From a virus: 64,000 nt of DNA. The position numbers and the translations under genes are program-made. Below are positions 8,293-17,669 of the stretch, piece after piece. The DNA is taken from positions 1-64,000 of IMG/VR virus record IMGVR_UViG_3300042197_003344. One strand, 5' to 3'. Below the pieces are notes generated by a model that was not told where the DNA came from, searched no databases, and saw only the letters and a program-made list of their open reading frames with translations. How positions within the stretch are numbered: the stretch's first letter is position 1; each line of letters opens with the position of its first letter.

Positions 8293-8834
8293 TAGAAAAA
8301 GTTGGAAATTGTTCAACAATTATAAACTGGAATAAGATAATAGCAGATATCGAAAATCAAAAACCTTCCTATGTAGGACCTAGTCATAAAGAAGGAGATC
8401 CGATTCCGGGACTCGATGAAGTAACTGATATGTGGAAACGTGCAGGACTTAAAACTTCTGCCCAAGGAGGAACAGTAGAATGGGATATGTTCTTACCTTA
8501 TAAAAATTTTGATATAAAAATAGTTGAACAATTTTGTGAATTTGTCGGCCTAAAAAATTATACAAGTTGCTGGATAAGCAGAATAAATCCCGGACGATGC
8601 TCTCCCTGGCACTGGGATGTTCACGACGACGAAGTAAATTTATCTAAAAGAACAGATATAATTAGATATCATTGTCATATGGGACAACCTGCACACGGTC
8701 ATGTTTTGATAGTAGACCAGATTTGTTTGTACAATCGACCACAAGGTGAGGTCTATAAATGGCCTTCAAGAACGACTTGGCATTGCGGTCTTAATAGTGG
8801 TCTAACTCCTAAATATCTTTTTAATATATGGTAG
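8289..8834 (+). CDS. Asp/Asn-hydroxylase-like oxygenase, paralogue of preceding gene
   Basis: 181 aa. HxD motif in SPWHWDVHDDE and distal His in TTWHCGLN, with HVLIVDQICLYNRPQGEVYKW between. N-terminus VGNCSTIINW matches the upstream gene. Starts 4 bases inside the preceding gene. Tandem paralogues imply two successive or site-specific hydroxylations. Confidence 0.8.
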   Translation: MIEKVGNCSTIINWNKIIADIENQKPSYVGPSHKEGDPIPGLDEVTDMWKRAGLKTSAQGGTVEWDMFLPYKNFDIKIVEQFCEFVGLKNYTSCWISRINPGRCSPWHWDVHDDEVNLSKRTDIIRYHCHMGQPAHGHVLIVDQICLYNRPQGEVYKWPSRTTWHCGLNSGLTPKYLFNIW

Positions 8835-8838
8835 AAAA

Positions 8839-9039
8839 ATGAATAATCAAAAATTAAATGATCAAGATGTTCCGATTACAGAAATTTTTTATATGCAGAA
8901 ATTTATGCAAATTCAAAGACAGAATGTTGTATTATCAAATAAGTTACGAATGTTATACGAAGATCAAAATATAAAAAATATAATTGAAACTAATATAGAT
9001 AATAGTTTTTTCGATATACTTAAAGAAACACCGGCATGA
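8839..9039 (+). CDS. Small hypothetical protein, 66 aa
   Basis: Short, polar, helix-prone protein (QKFMQIQRQNVVLSNKLRML) in the island operon. It starts 5 bases after the preceding gene and ends overlapping the next radical SAM start by 4 bases. Not recognised. Its position directly before a twitch-type radical SAM gene makes it a possible peptide substrate or adaptor, but it lacks an obvious Gly- or Cys-rich core. Confidence 0.65.
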   Translation: MNNQKLNDQDVPITEIFYMQKFMQIQRQNVVLSNKLRMLYEDQNIKNIIETNIDNSFFDILKETPA

Positions 9040-10451
9040 ATGAAATTTATTGGATGCAATCTGAAAACAGTAAAATAGGACGTTGGCAGCGTAAAATTGA
9101 AGAAGACACAGGGTCTAAAACATTCTGTGTTTTGCCCTGGATACATTTTGCTACAAGACCCAACGGAGATATGCGTCTTTGTTGTAATTCTAATAGTAGT
9201 GGTGCAGGAATAGATCACGAAATTGGTCTGGTAAAAAATGAAACGGGAAGACCGGCTAACTTCGGCAAAGAAACTCCTATGAGTGCTTGGAACAATGAAT
9301 ACATGCAAAATGTAAGAACCAGCATGCTTCAAGGTAACATACCACAAAGTTGTAAAAAATGTTTTGACGAAGAAAGCAAGGGTGTTGCTAGTAAACGTAT
9401 ATGGGAAACAGCTACCTGGGTTGAAGAAGGAATTGATCTTGCTCAACTCATTGATCAAACGTCTGAGCAAGGTACAGTTCCAGAACAATTGATTTATTTA
9501 GATCTTAGATTGGGACATACTTGCAATCTAAAATGTGTGATGTGTAGTCCTCACGACAGTAGCCAATGGGTTTCTGAACACAAAAAAATCTACCCGTTAT
9601 TTAAAAACGAAGAAATTAAAAAACAAATGTCTTGGGATAGAAAAGAATTTAATAATTTTTGGCATGAAAATCCTACATTTTGGAAAGAAATATACGCACA
9701 AATTCCTAATCTGAAACAGGTATATTTTGCAGGCGGCGAGCCTTTAATGATTCGAGAACATAAATTGTTCTTAGAAGAAATAATTCGTCAAGGATACGCG
9801 GATAAAATATTAATAAGATACAATACAAATGGCTTATTGTTAGATGAATCTATAATTGATCTATGGACAAAGTTTAAAAAAGTCAAGGTTGGATTTAGCA
9901 TCGATGCTGTCGGAGATCGCAACTACTATATTCGTTATCCTAGTGATTGGAACACCATTGAAAAAAATCTACATAGGCTAGATGATACGCCAGACAACAT
10001 ACAGGTCAGTATAGCCACTGCTATACAGATCTTGAATATAAAACATCTACCAGATTTTGCTCGTTGGAAGATACAGCAAAACTTTAAGAAAATAAATTTT
10101 GAAAATATTACTGGGGGTATACAGGCTGGAGGTGGTATTGTTAATATGCATCTATTGTATATACCTACTTTTTTAAGTATTCAATGTTTGCCTTCGGAGG
10201 ATAAAGCAGAAGTCAGACGTAAATTTGCGGAATTCGCTACATGGCTACACGAAAACTACAGACAAGATAAAGATTACTGGAAAGATAATCCTTACGGTTG
10301 GAAAAGATGGCAGGCTGTATTAGAGTTTATGGATTCTCAAGATCTCTCACATTTATTACCAGCTTTTAAAGAATACATTAATACATTAGATAATTATAGA
10401 AAAACTGATTTTAAAACAATCTTACCAGAATTGCAACATCTAATACAATAA
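9036..10451 (+). CDS. Twitch-domain radical SAM protein
   Basis: 471 aa. An N-terminal cysteine-rich region (CVLPWIHFATRPNGDMRLCC, then SCKKCFDEES) precedes the radical SAM core with CNLKCVMCSPHDSSQW near residue 163 and GGEPLM. This is the twitch-domain radical SAM layout, known in marine phages without an assigned reaction. Four paralogues are in this island (12258, 13514, 19200, 27765). Its end is followed by a convergent minus-strand operon. Confidence 0.9.
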   Translation: MNEIYWMQSENSKIGRWQRKIEEDTGSKTFCVLPWIHFATRPNGDMRLCCNSNSSGAGIDHEIGLVKNETGRPANFGKETPMSAWNNEYMQNVRTSMLQGNIPQSCKKCFDEESKGVASKRIWETATWVEEGIDLAQLIDQTSEQGTVPEQLIYLDLRLGHTCNLKCVMCSPHDSSQWVSEHKKIYPLFKNEEIKKQMSWDRKEFNNFWHENPTFWKEIYAQIPNLKQVYFAGGEPLMIREHKLFLEEIIRQGYADKILIRYNTNGLLLDESIIDLWTKFKKVKVGFSIDAVGDRNYYIRYPSDWNTIEKNLHRLDDTPDNIQVSIATAIQILNIKHLPDFARWKIQQNFKKINFENITGGIQAGGGIVNMHLLYIPTFLSIQCLPSEDKAEVRRKFAEFATWLHENYRQDKDYWKDNPYGWKRWQAVLEFMDSQDLSHLLPAFKEYINTLDNYRKTDFKTILPELQHLIQ

Positions 10452-10460
10452 AATTTATTC

Positions 10461-11354
10461 CTATAAAATCTGTTTAGTCAAAGGTATATCTGCTGCACAG
10501 GTACACCAATCTCTCGTACATATAACAGGCTCTCGAGGAGCAATGAATGTTCCTTGATATATATTACCGAGACTTCCGCCAACTCTGCAAGTAGCGCGAT
10601 GCACTTCGCCGTCCCAATTAATCATTAAACTTTCTATTCCTGCATTACATTTCCAACCCTTAAATTGATTTAAATTTTTTTTAATAATGTCGTTAGCATG
10701 AATTATGTATTCGTTATCTACTCTACAATTAGGTTTGGCAGTAGCGTCTTGAGATAAAATCCATTCTAAATCTTTACCGTCATATTTTAAGTCATCGAAA
10801 ATATTATGATCGCCGTCTGTCCATCTTATTCTTCTTACTGCATATTTTATTCCTATTTCGTTAAATTTTTTGATTACTTTTTTAACCTGAGGTATAAAAG
10901 AATGATGCGCCATTACATTTACAAAAAATTCTCTTTCAGTAGCATCGTAATATTTTAATATTGTATCTACTATTCTAGTATAGTCAAATTCGAAATGTAA
11001 ACTAAAAACCAAATGATTAAAAAACATTTCATTTTCTAAATACCATCTATAACCTCTAGTACCGTTGGTAGTAACATTTACCCAGAACACATTTTTTCGT
11101 TTAAAATAATCTAATAAATCTTCTATATCGGGATGTACGCAAGGTTCTCCTCCAGTGAGACTTATTCTTAAAGGTGTTTTTAGTTTACAGAGTTGATCTA
11201 CAGCACTTTCTAATATGTTAATATCTGTATGATTACTAACATTATCGTGAATGCTTGTGGGACAATAACTACAATCATAGTTACAACGTTTGCCCAAATT
11301 CCATTCTATTTTAATTTGATCTTGATGCGGATAAACCGGATTAATTTGTTTCAT
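10461..11354 (-). CDS. Radical SAM enzyme
   Basis: 297 aa. CxxxCxxC as CNYDCSYCPTSIHD near residue 23, SLTGGEPCVHP as the SAM-binding motif, and further Cys residues at the C-terminus (CRVGGS, CTRDWCTCAAD) fitting an auxiliary cluster. Similar in size and layout to the first island gene. Last gene of the minus-strand operon 15380-10461; its start overlaps the preceding gene by 14 bases. Confidence 0.9.
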   Translation of the reverse strand: MKQINPVYPHQDQIKIEWNLGKRCNYDCSYCPTSIHDNVSNHTDINILESAVDQLCKLKTPLRISLTGGEPCVHPDIEDLLDYFKRKNVFWVNVTTNGTRGYRWYLENEMFFNHLVFSLHFEFDYTRIVDTILKYYDATEREFFVNVMAHHSFIPQVKKVIKKFNEIGIKYAVRRIRWTDGDHNIFDDLKYDGKDLEWILSQDATAKPNCRVDNEYIIHANDIIKKNLNQFKGWKCNAGIESLMINWDGEVHRATCRVGGSLGNIYQGTFIAPREPVICTRDWCTCAADIPLTKQIL

Positions 11355-12267
11355 ATAATGTTGAAAATTTGGAATGATTAATTATACTTTCGTAGTACAT
11401 ATCGCTATCGAAAAACTCAATGCTTGTAATTTCAGTATCCGATCTGACAAATTCTTTGTTCCACTTTAATTTACAAATATGATTAGGTACATACCAATCG
11501 CTTACAGTAGGATGAAACGATAAAAAATCATCAGTGATTATTATTTGACCTAAAATGTATCTGCCAAAAGATAAATTATTAAGGTTATCGAGATTCACAT
11601 TATTATTTACAGCCCAGGGATAGAAATTTTTTTCGTCAAATTTTCGATAAGGATTCTCTACATGAAAAAATATACAGGTTTCGCTGTTAATGGTAGACTG
11701 TAAAACTAATTCGTCCATACTGTCATTTCCTTTATAAATTTCTAACCAATCTTTTCCTAAAGTTCCGTACCCTAAAATTAAATCACCCCATTTATGTTCT
11801 GTGGTGATCCATAATTTATGTTCTTCTTTAATTTCTGTTAATTGGGGATCCGGATCTTTCACGAAATGAATAGAACAATTATGTTCCAAAAAAGGATCTT
11901 CTTTTATATTTTCTAGACTATGAATTAATAAATTTATCATAGACCAAATTTTTTCATTTTTAAATTTTTCTTTAACAAATTTAGAATGTAGATAATTTAA
12001 ATCTTTTTGTTCGACTGGATAAGAAATTTTTTTTTGATTTACTAATTCTAAGTAGTGATTTAATTTTTCTACAGTATATTTTATTCCTAAATTATTCATA
12101 GGATATGTAAAAAAATTAGTTTTTTCATTATGTTTATTTTGCCAACTATGTTGAACAGGATTATCATTAAGTTGAAAATAAACTGAAACATATCTGCTGT
12201 TCGACCGAAAAGTTATTTTCGCAGTGTTTTTTCCTACTCTGTTTCTATAGATGTGTCTCATATCCAA
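11341..12267 (-). CDS. Hypothetical island protein, 308 aa
   Basis: No family recognised. The sequence mixes aromatic-rich beta-prone segments (SRYVSVYFQLNDNPVQHSW; LWITTEHKWGDLILGYGTLG) with a charged central helix, and has no signal peptide or membrane segment. It lies between two radical SAM genes with short overlaps on both sides, so it is almost certainly co-produced with them, possibly as a binding or scaffold partner. Confidence 0.7.
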   Translation of the reverse strand: MDMRHIYRNRVGKNTAKITFRSNSRYVSVYFQLNDNPVQHSWQNKHNEKTNFFTYPMNNLGIKYTVEKLNHYLELVNQKKISYPVEQKDLNYLHSKFVKEKFKNEKIWSMINLLIHSLENIKEDPFLEHNCSIHFVKDPDPQLTEIKEEHKLWITTEHKWGDLILGYGTLGKDWLEIYKGNDSMDELVLQSTINSETCIFFHVENPYRKFDEKNFYPWAVNNNVNLDNLNNLSFGRYILGQIIITDDFLSFHPTVSDWYVPNHICKLKWNKEFVRSDTEITSIEFFDSDMYYESIINHSKFSTLYETN

Positions 12268-13517
12268 TTTTTAAACTCCGGAACAACATCAAATAGATTT
12301 TGATTTCTTGTAACATCTAATTTACGATTAAATTCTAAGAAGTCCGACCATAAATGACTTTGATCTTTAGCATTGAGATAGTTAATATTATCTTGTATCT
12401 GTTGATAAGTTATTCTTTCCAATTGGGGGTACTTCTTAACCAGTTCAAAATCTTTAACACGATGTCTAATTTTTTCTAATTTCTCTACTGCTTTTAACTG
12501 CAATACTCGAGGCAATACCTGCGCCGATAAACAATTTGGGTAACTTACACGATGGCTGTAAAAGACTATTCCCATTTTGTTTAAGAAATATTCAATACAT
12601 TCTGATGCCTGTAAAATATTACCAGCCTGTGCAGTGAACGCACCTACTACTCTGCTGACATTAGGAATAGTTTGTATTTCTTTGATATTTTGTTCTACTA
12701 AAGTAAAATCGCTATTACCGCGAATATAATTATACACTTCGTGAATACCATCGAGACTTACATTTACTGCTACAGATTTAAAGTGTGGCCAGTAGTCGTG
12801 TATGGTTCTACCGCCTTTGATACCTAGTGTAGTGCCGTTAGTAGCATACTTTATTTCAATGTTTTGTCCATAGGGTTTCAACATATCTAGTATGCGATAA
12901 TGTTGTGGATCCATCAACGGTTCTCCGCCAGCGAATTCTACACGTCTAAAGTATGGTAATAGTTTTTCAAAACTCGTCCACCAATTGTCTGTATCTTCAA
13001 AAGGACAGAGATATTTACTAGTGTTTAGTCCTAATTTGTTAATTACCGGAACAAGATAATTATTTTCTTTTTTATAAAATTCTTCTACCTGATCCCAATC
13101 ATTCCAACTAGTGCTGTCCATAGGGTGACACATACGGCATTTCAAATTACAGAGATTATTAAGTTTGATTTCCATGGTAGGAAACTCAAATGGCATGGTG
13201 TAATCATCACGTAGTTGTTCCAAAGCATTGGGATAAAGATTGATGCGTGCCTCTGGAATTACACCGTTAATGTGTCGTTGGCGCAGACTTTCAACACCTT
13301 GGTCTTCCAAATCAAAACAGGGCTTGCACACTTTTGGTCGTTCGTTGGATAATATCTGTCTACGAACTTCTCGCATAGTATCATTGTTCCATAGTTCTTC
13401 TAAACTATTGTTTTGTATGAATCCAATTGGAGCACTGCGACAACAAACTTTAACAGCACCGTCTTCCCTAGTTGCTAATCCTGTAAAAGGATGCATACAA
13501 AATGTTTTACTTGTCAT
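12258..13517 (-). CDS. Twitch-domain radical SAM protein
   Basis: 419 aa. N-terminal CMHPFTGLATREDGAVKVCC and VCKPCFDLED, then core motif CNLKCRMCHPMDSTSWN and GGEPLMD. Paralogue of 9036-10451 and of the next gene upstream. Starts 4 bases inside the end of that gene, so the pair is coupled. Confidence 0.9.
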   Translation of the reverse strand: MTSKTFCMHPFTGLATREDGAVKVCCRSAPIGFIQNNSLEELWNNDTMREVRRQILSNERPKVCKPCFDLEDQGVESLRQRHINGVIPEARINLYPNALEQLRDDYTMPFEFPTMEIKLNNLCNLKCRMCHPMDSTSWNDWDQVEEFYKKENNYLVPVINKLGLNTSKYLCPFEDTDNWWTSFEKLLPYFRRVEFAGGEPLMDPQHYRILDMLKPYGQNIEIKYATNGTTLGIKGGRTIHDYWPHFKSVAVNVSLDGIHEVYNYIRGNSDFTLVEQNIKEIQTIPNVSRVVGAFTAQAGNILQASECIEYFLNKMGIVFYSHRVSYPNCLSAQVLPRVLQLKAVEKLEKIRHRVKDFELVKKYPQLERITYQQIQDNINYLNAKDQSHLWSDFLEFNRKLDVTRNQNLFDVVPEFKNWI

Positions 13518-14707
13518 AAGTACTTTTTAATTTCTTGATAATAGTCGGGAAACGTTTTACCGAAGCTTTCGTTTCGATATTCGTCTCTCTGTTTTACTTC
13601 TCGCCAAAATAGTTTCCATTTAACATAATTAAATTTACTATTTTGTAAAAGTTTTATTACAGAATCTCGATCGATCTCCCATTGAGGATTTTTACTTTTA
13701 TGTTCTAACAATCTTTTTATTATAACTAGTTTTAATTTATTCGGCATAAATTTTATACTTCTTCCATCATGAACATTGTTTAATATTACCAAAGAACTAT
13801 TATTTGTACAATATTCATACGTTTCGGCTAAATCCCAGATACTAAACATAGACACAGATATCACAGTATTAATTTGCCAAGAAGGATCAAATTTTTTAAT
13901 TCTCTGTAAATTTTTTTCCCATGTTATAAAATTTCCCGGATGCCGAATATACGTAAATTTTTCATTAACAGCATCTATACTAAAATTTAAAACTACATGA
14001 TCAAATTCTTTTAGATAATGAATAGTTTTTTCAGGATACAAAGTTCCATTAGTATTATAAGTAATTTCCATATTTTTTGAATATCCCAAATCTATTATTT
14101 TTGTTATAAATTGTTGATTGTACTTAACATACATAGGTTCCCCACCGGAAAATTGCAGTCGAATTACTTCAGGAAAAATTTTTAAAACATCTTTCCAAAA
14201 ATAATCATTTTCGGGATGAAAACTTTCTTCTCTAATTTTAGAACTGTTGTCTAATAAAACTTTAATTTTACTAACTGTTGATCTTTTTAATTCTTCAATT
14301 TCGAATTGACTGGATCTATTTTCCCAACATATTCTGCATTTCAAATTACAGGTATTTCCTAATGCTATGTAAGCTAATTTAGGAAGCTGATTATTATCGG
14401 ATACTAAATGTCCCCATACTCTGTTACTAATCATTCTAAGACTTTCTTTTCCAGAATCTTCGTCTTCCCAGCATTGATGGCAACTTTTTACTCTTATTCC
14501 AGAATCTAAATTTTTAATGAGTTTTTTTCTATCTTCGCTATTCCAAAAATTTATTATAGATTCTTTGTTTATTGTTGAATTCTTTTTTGCTGTGAGATAA
14601 CTATAGGTAGGATTTTTACAACACGGAGTAACTCGACCGTCTGACTCGACATTAAGATTAAGATACGGATTTACACACCAAGTATTGCTTTTATTTTCAA
14701 TGTTCAT
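13514..14707 (-). CDS. Twitch-domain radical SAM protein
   Basis: The start is set at ATG 14707 (MNIENKSNTW), 397 aa, overlapping the end of the PP-loop gene by 11 bases. N-terminal CVNPYLNLNVESDGRVTPCC and SCHQCWEDEDSGK, core CNLKCRICWENRSSQ, and SGGEPMY. Same family as its neighbour. Two adjacent paralogues suggest heterodimers or modification of two sites. Confidence 0.88.
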   Translation of the reverse strand: MNIENKSNTWCVNPYLNLNVESDGRVTPCCKNPTYSYLTAKKNSTINKESIINFWNSEDRKKLIKNLDSGIRVKSCHQCWEDEDSGKESLRMISNRVWGHLVSDNNQLPKLAYIALGNTCNLKCRICWENRSSQFEIEELKRSTVSKIKVLLDNSSKIREESFHPENDYFWKDVLKIFPEVIRLQFSGGEPMYVKYNQQFITKIIDLGYSKNMEITYNTNGTLYPEKTIHYLKEFDHVVLNFSIDAVNEKFTYIRHPGNFITWEKNLQRIKKFDPSWQINTVISVSMFSIWDLAETYEYCTNNSSLVILNNVHDGRSIKFMPNKLKLVIIKRLLEHKSKNPQWEIDRDSVIKLLQNSKFNYVKWKLFWREVKQRDEYRNESFGKTFPDYYQEIKKYL

Positions 14708-15380
14708 TTTTTTTAATTGCCCATTCTCTTTCTTTACACCAGAAACATTTTCCGCATAATGGAATGTGTTGTCCTGACTTATAAGTTTTATAGTTAATAC
14801 CTTCAAATTCTCCTTCGCAACTTCTAGTTAAATTTAAAAGGTCTTTTATACGGTATTTGTAATATTGTTTTATAATCCAATCTTTTCTAGTACGAACAAA
14901 AGGATGACAGATATGTATTCCGTCATGAATAAAGTGAGGAGGGATATGTCCTTCGTCCCGATCACTTAGCGATCCTTCAATTTTAATATCCGGGTTTCGA
15001 TTAATTCCGCCGTAAATTGCATCTAACTTATATTTGTGAGCGATATATTCGTTGTGTGATCTTAAAATAATTTGATTACCACTCTTTAATTTTCCGTATT
15101 CGTCCACGATTGTAGGACCTTTATCTGCCCACTCTAATTCGGGGGGAATAAGATTTCGATGAACATAAAATTTATTTTTGAAGTGACTTTTAAACCAATC
15201 TATTACTTGATCGGCAATGTATTCTTGCCACGGTCTAGTTCTCCATAAGCGGATCTGATTTGTAAAGTGTATTTCTGCATCAGTCTCGGAACAAATTAAG
15301 AAGGCTAAAAGAGTACTGTCAGCACCACCGCTAATGCTTATTCCAATTCTTTTCCAATTTTTATCTATAAAAAGGTTCAT
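14697..15380 (-). CDS. PP-loop ATPase, QueC-like
   Basis: 227 aa. SGGADSTLLAF at residues ~17-27 is the PP-loop (SGGxDS) of N-type ATP pyrophosphatases, which adenylate a carboxylate, amide or nucleoside. The C-terminal CGKCFWCKERE plus an upstream Cys (RSCEGEF) resembles the zinc-binding tail of QueC, the 7-cyano-7-deazaguanine synthase, but overall similarity is too weak to assign that reaction. First gene of the minus-strand operon; a TAAATA box lies 5 bases before its ATG. Confidence 0.75.
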   Translation of the reverse strand: MNLFIDKNWKRIGISISGGADSTLLAFLICSETDAEIHFTNQIRLWRTRPWQEYIADQVIDWFKSHFKNKFYVHRNLIPPELEWADKGPTIVDEYGKLKSGNQIILRSHNEYIAHKYKLDAIYGGINRNPDIKIEGSLSDRDEGHIPPHFIHDGIHICHPFVRTRKDWIIKQYYKYRIKDLLNLTRSCEGEFEGINYKTYKSGQHIPLCGKCFWCKEREWAIKKNEH

Positions 15381-15385
15381 AAATA

Positions 15386-15391
15386 TATTTA
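15386..15391 (-). promoter_or_regulatory. Late-type box (TAAATA), minus strand
   Basis: TAAATA on the minus strand, 5 bases upstream of the ATG at 15380. One of a set of boxes placed unusually close to start codons. Confidence 0.45.
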
Positions 15392-15407
15392 CACTATAAT
15401 ATTAGCA

Positions 15408-15415
15408 TATAAATA
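15408..15415 (+). promoter_or_regulatory. Late-type box (TATAAATA), plus strand
   Basis: A perfect TATAAATA, identical to the T4 late consensus, 8 bases upstream of the ATG at 15424. It is divergent from the minus-strand box at 15386-15391. Confidence 0.6.
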
Positions 15416-15423
15416 TTTCGCCG

Positions 15424-16092
15424 ATGTTAAATCAATTATCTCATTATGTGGAATCTGATATAGTCGATAAATGTATTGAGTTATGTTCAGATTTCAACGA
15501 ATGTACTTCGCTTAATCAACCAACAGGAAATTTTTTTTACGACACTTGGAAAATTAAAAATGAGTACACAGGTACCGCTTGGCAAAAATTATTAGAATCT
15601 TTACCTTATAATTTAGGAGAAGCTAGGATAATTAAACTGGTTCCGGGCGAAACCTATATGTCACACGCAGACATAGATAATAGATGGCACCTGAATCTAA
15701 CAGGAGAACAATCTTATTTGATCGATTTAGAAAGTAAATCTATGCATCATTTACAAAAAGATTATAAATGGTATAGTATGGATGCAAGTAAGATCCATGT
15801 TGCAGCAAATTTTGGATCTAAAAATCGTTTTCAGGTAGTGATAAGACAACTATTAACTAAATCATCGTTATCTAAATTTGTATTTGTAAAAATAGAACCT
15901 AGTCGCGAACAACACGACTATAGATATAAGTTTGATCAGATCATAAGCCCTTTTCTAAATAAGGCAAATAAGAACAATTTTTTAAGAAATTTTCAATTTG
16001 AAAAAAACACCGTGACTTTTGAAATAGCAGAACAAGAAATAGAAAATTTTAAAAAAATAATTACAAAAGACTTTGGAGTTTTTTATGCCTAA
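15424..16092 (+). CDS. Fe(II)/2OG-type oxygenase-like protein
   Basis: 222 aa. The metal-site pattern LVPGETYMSHADIDNRWHL (HxD) is followed by a distal SKIHVAANFGSKNRFQVVIR, as in the aspartyl hydroxylase-like group. The C-terminal ~70 residues (EPSREQHDYRYKFDQIISPF) form an extra helical and charged region not present in the shorter paralogues. First gene of a plus-strand trio with two SDR-like genes. Confidence 0.7.
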   Translation: MLNQLSHYVESDIVDKCIELCSDFNECTSLNQPTGNFFYDTWKIKNEYTGTAWQKLLESLPYNLGEARIIKLVPGETYMSHADIDNRWHLNLTGEQSYLIDLESKSMHHLQKDYKWYSMDASKIHVAANFGSKNRFQVVIRQLLTKSSLSKFVFVKIEPSREQHDYRYKFDQIISPFLNKANKNNFLRNFQFEKNTVTFEIAEQEIENFKKIITKDFGVFYA

Positions 16093-16546
16093 GGTAATCA
16101 TCACTGGGAACACCAGAGGTATAGGACTAGAGTTCTCTAATTATTTTTTAAAAAAGGAATGGACTGTTGTTGGCTTTAACAGAAAAACTAGTTTAGATAA
16201 AGTAATCATTGAATCAGAAAATTGTGATTTGTTTATAAACAATGCTTACGCTGACGGGATTCAAATTAAATTTTTAAATGAACTCCATGACAAGGTAAAA
16301 AAAATGATAGTTTGTGGGAGTGTGGCAGCATTTTATCCTGATTCAAGAATGATTGAATATTCAGAAAACAAAAAAAAATTAGCACAACGAGTTAGAGAAT
16401 TATCTAAATCTAATATTCTTATGCTTCACTTAAGTGCCAAGGGATATAACAACACAGATGCTATTTTTAAAATATTAGACCTATGGTTAGAGCATCCTCA
16501 TATCGTTGAAATAATGTTTGATCCTACCGGAGAACCTAATGGATAA
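16085..16546 (+). CDS. Short SDR-like Rossmann protein
   Basis: 153 aa from ATG 16085 (MPKVIITGNTRGIG). TGNTRGIG is the NAD(P)-binding loop, LFINNAYADG replaces the NNAG motif, and GSVAAFYPDSRMIEYSENKKKL provides Ser and YxxxK. At ~150 aa it is far shorter than a normal ~250-aa SDR and lacks the substrate-binding end, so it may be a reduced reductase. Overlaps both neighbours by 8 bases. Confidence 0.75.
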   Translation: MPKVIITGNTRGIGLEFSNYFLKKEWTVVGFNRKTSLDKVIIESENCDLFINNAYADGIQIKFLNELHDKVKKMIVCGSVAAFYPDSRMIEYSENKKKLAQRVRELSKSNILMLHLSAKGYNNTDAIFKILDLWLEHPHIVEIMFDPTGEPNG

Positions 16547-17138
16547 AAAAATAATAATCACCGGACATACTCAGGGCTTAGGTAAATCTATTTACGACAA
16601 ATTTAAAGAAATTAGCTGTCGAGAAATTATAGGTATGAGTCGTAGTAACGGTTACGATATCGATAAAAATTTTGATCGAATTGTCGAAGAGGCAACTGGT
16701 GCAGAACTGTTTATTAACAATGCTTATCGTGATAAACAGCAGTTAAAATTGTTTAATGCCCTTAAGAACAAGGTAGACATGATGGTAGTTATGGGCAGTG
16801 TTAGTAGATTTTATCCAGAATTAATACCCACTCAATATGTACACGATAAACAAGAATTAGCAGAAGCATGTAGATTAGAAAGTTTAAAACCTAATGGTAT
16901 TCCTATACTACATTTAGATCTAGGATTTATAGAAGGAACAGAAATAAACGAAAACGACTCTACTTCGTTTGTCAGTGATTTTAATACCAGTAAAAACGAT
17001 ATCGTTGATACTATTATATTTTGGGCACAAAAACCTTGTATACGTCAAATAGAATTTCGATGGAAGTTAACCGATCATGTGTACTCTGAATTAAAAAGAA
17101 TTAATCCTAATTTAGATCCATCTAGGGTAACGTTCTAA
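16539..17138 (+). CDS. Short SDR-like Rossmann protein, paralogue
   Basis: 199 aa from ATG 16539 (MDKKIIITGHTQG). Same motifs as the previous gene: TGHTQGLGKS, LFINNAYRDK, GSVSRFYPE, then QYVHDKQEL as YxxxK. The two genes look like a tandem duplication with divergence. Probable NAD(P)-dependent oxidoreductase acting on an island intermediate. Its 3' end overlaps the convergent GNAT-like gene by 27 bases. Confidence 0.75.
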   Translation: MDKKIIITGHTQGLGKSIYDKFKEISCREIIGMSRSNGYDIDKNFDRIVEEATGAELFINNAYRDKQQLKLFNALKNKVDMMVVMGSVSRFYPELIPTQYVHDKQELAEACRLESLKPNGIPILHLDLGFIEGTEINENDSTSFVSDFNTSKNDIVDTIIFWAQKPCIRQIEFRWKLTDHVYSELKRINPNLDPSRVTF

Positions 17139-17669
17139 ATTTTCTAAAAATCTATCACCATAAATTTTCCACACTGTCTGGTTGGTATATCTGTAATATA
17201 CTTCTTTTACACGTTCAACGATACCTAATTTTTCTAAAGTAGGAAAATAATATCTATGAACTAATCGTTGACTGGCAGCTTTGCTGTCATTGGAGGTAGC
17301 ATAGATATTTTCAGTACCGGTCCAAGAAATACAGGCAGGTAATAAAAATTGATCAGTAAGATTTTGATGTTCAGCGATAAGACGTTGAGGAGTTATTAAA
17401 CCGTAATTAGGTCGAGCAGTACCAAAGGTACAGGTTCTAGCTAGAACTCTATAACTACCGTACCCCATAACATCGTCAAATGTATGAGCTACTACACTGC
17501 CTATAGCTTTGTCGTCTTGATACAGTATCCACGCTTTCCATAACTTTTCATTCTTAAAGCAATCTATCATTGCTTTTTGACTTAGGTTATTAACAAAGCC
17601 TCGTTGTTCAGCTTCTTTATAAAAGTCGGTAAGATCTAACTCCGGGTTCCATTCAACGATATTATACAT
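17112..17669 (-). CDS. GNAT-like acyltransferase (probable)
   Basis: The start is set at ATG 17669 (MYNIVEWNPELDL), overlapping the upstream stop by 8 bases; 185 aa. KAWILYQDDKAIGSVVAHTFDDVMGYGSYRVLAR looks like the central strands of a GNAT fold, although the acetyl-CoA loop is not canonical. Could acylate an amine made by the pathway. Coupled with the kinase-like gene upstream. Confidence 0.5.
   Translation of the reverse strand: MYNIVEWNPELDLTDFYKEAEQRGFVNNLSQKAMIDCFKNEKLWKAWILYQDDKAIGSVVAHTFDDVMGYGSYRVLARTCTFGTARPNYGLITPQRLIAEHQNLTDQFLLPACISWTGTENIYATSNDSKAASQRLVHRYYFPTLEKLGIVERVKEVYYRYTNQTVWKIYGDRFLENLERYPRWI

Noticed and set aside
14697-15380. Assigning the PP-loop protein as a true QueC and the island as 7-deazaguanine DNA modification
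   Set aside because: The PP-loop and Cys tail fit loosely, but no QueD/QueE/FolE or DpdA-like partner is recognisable; the radical SAM proteins do not look like QueE.
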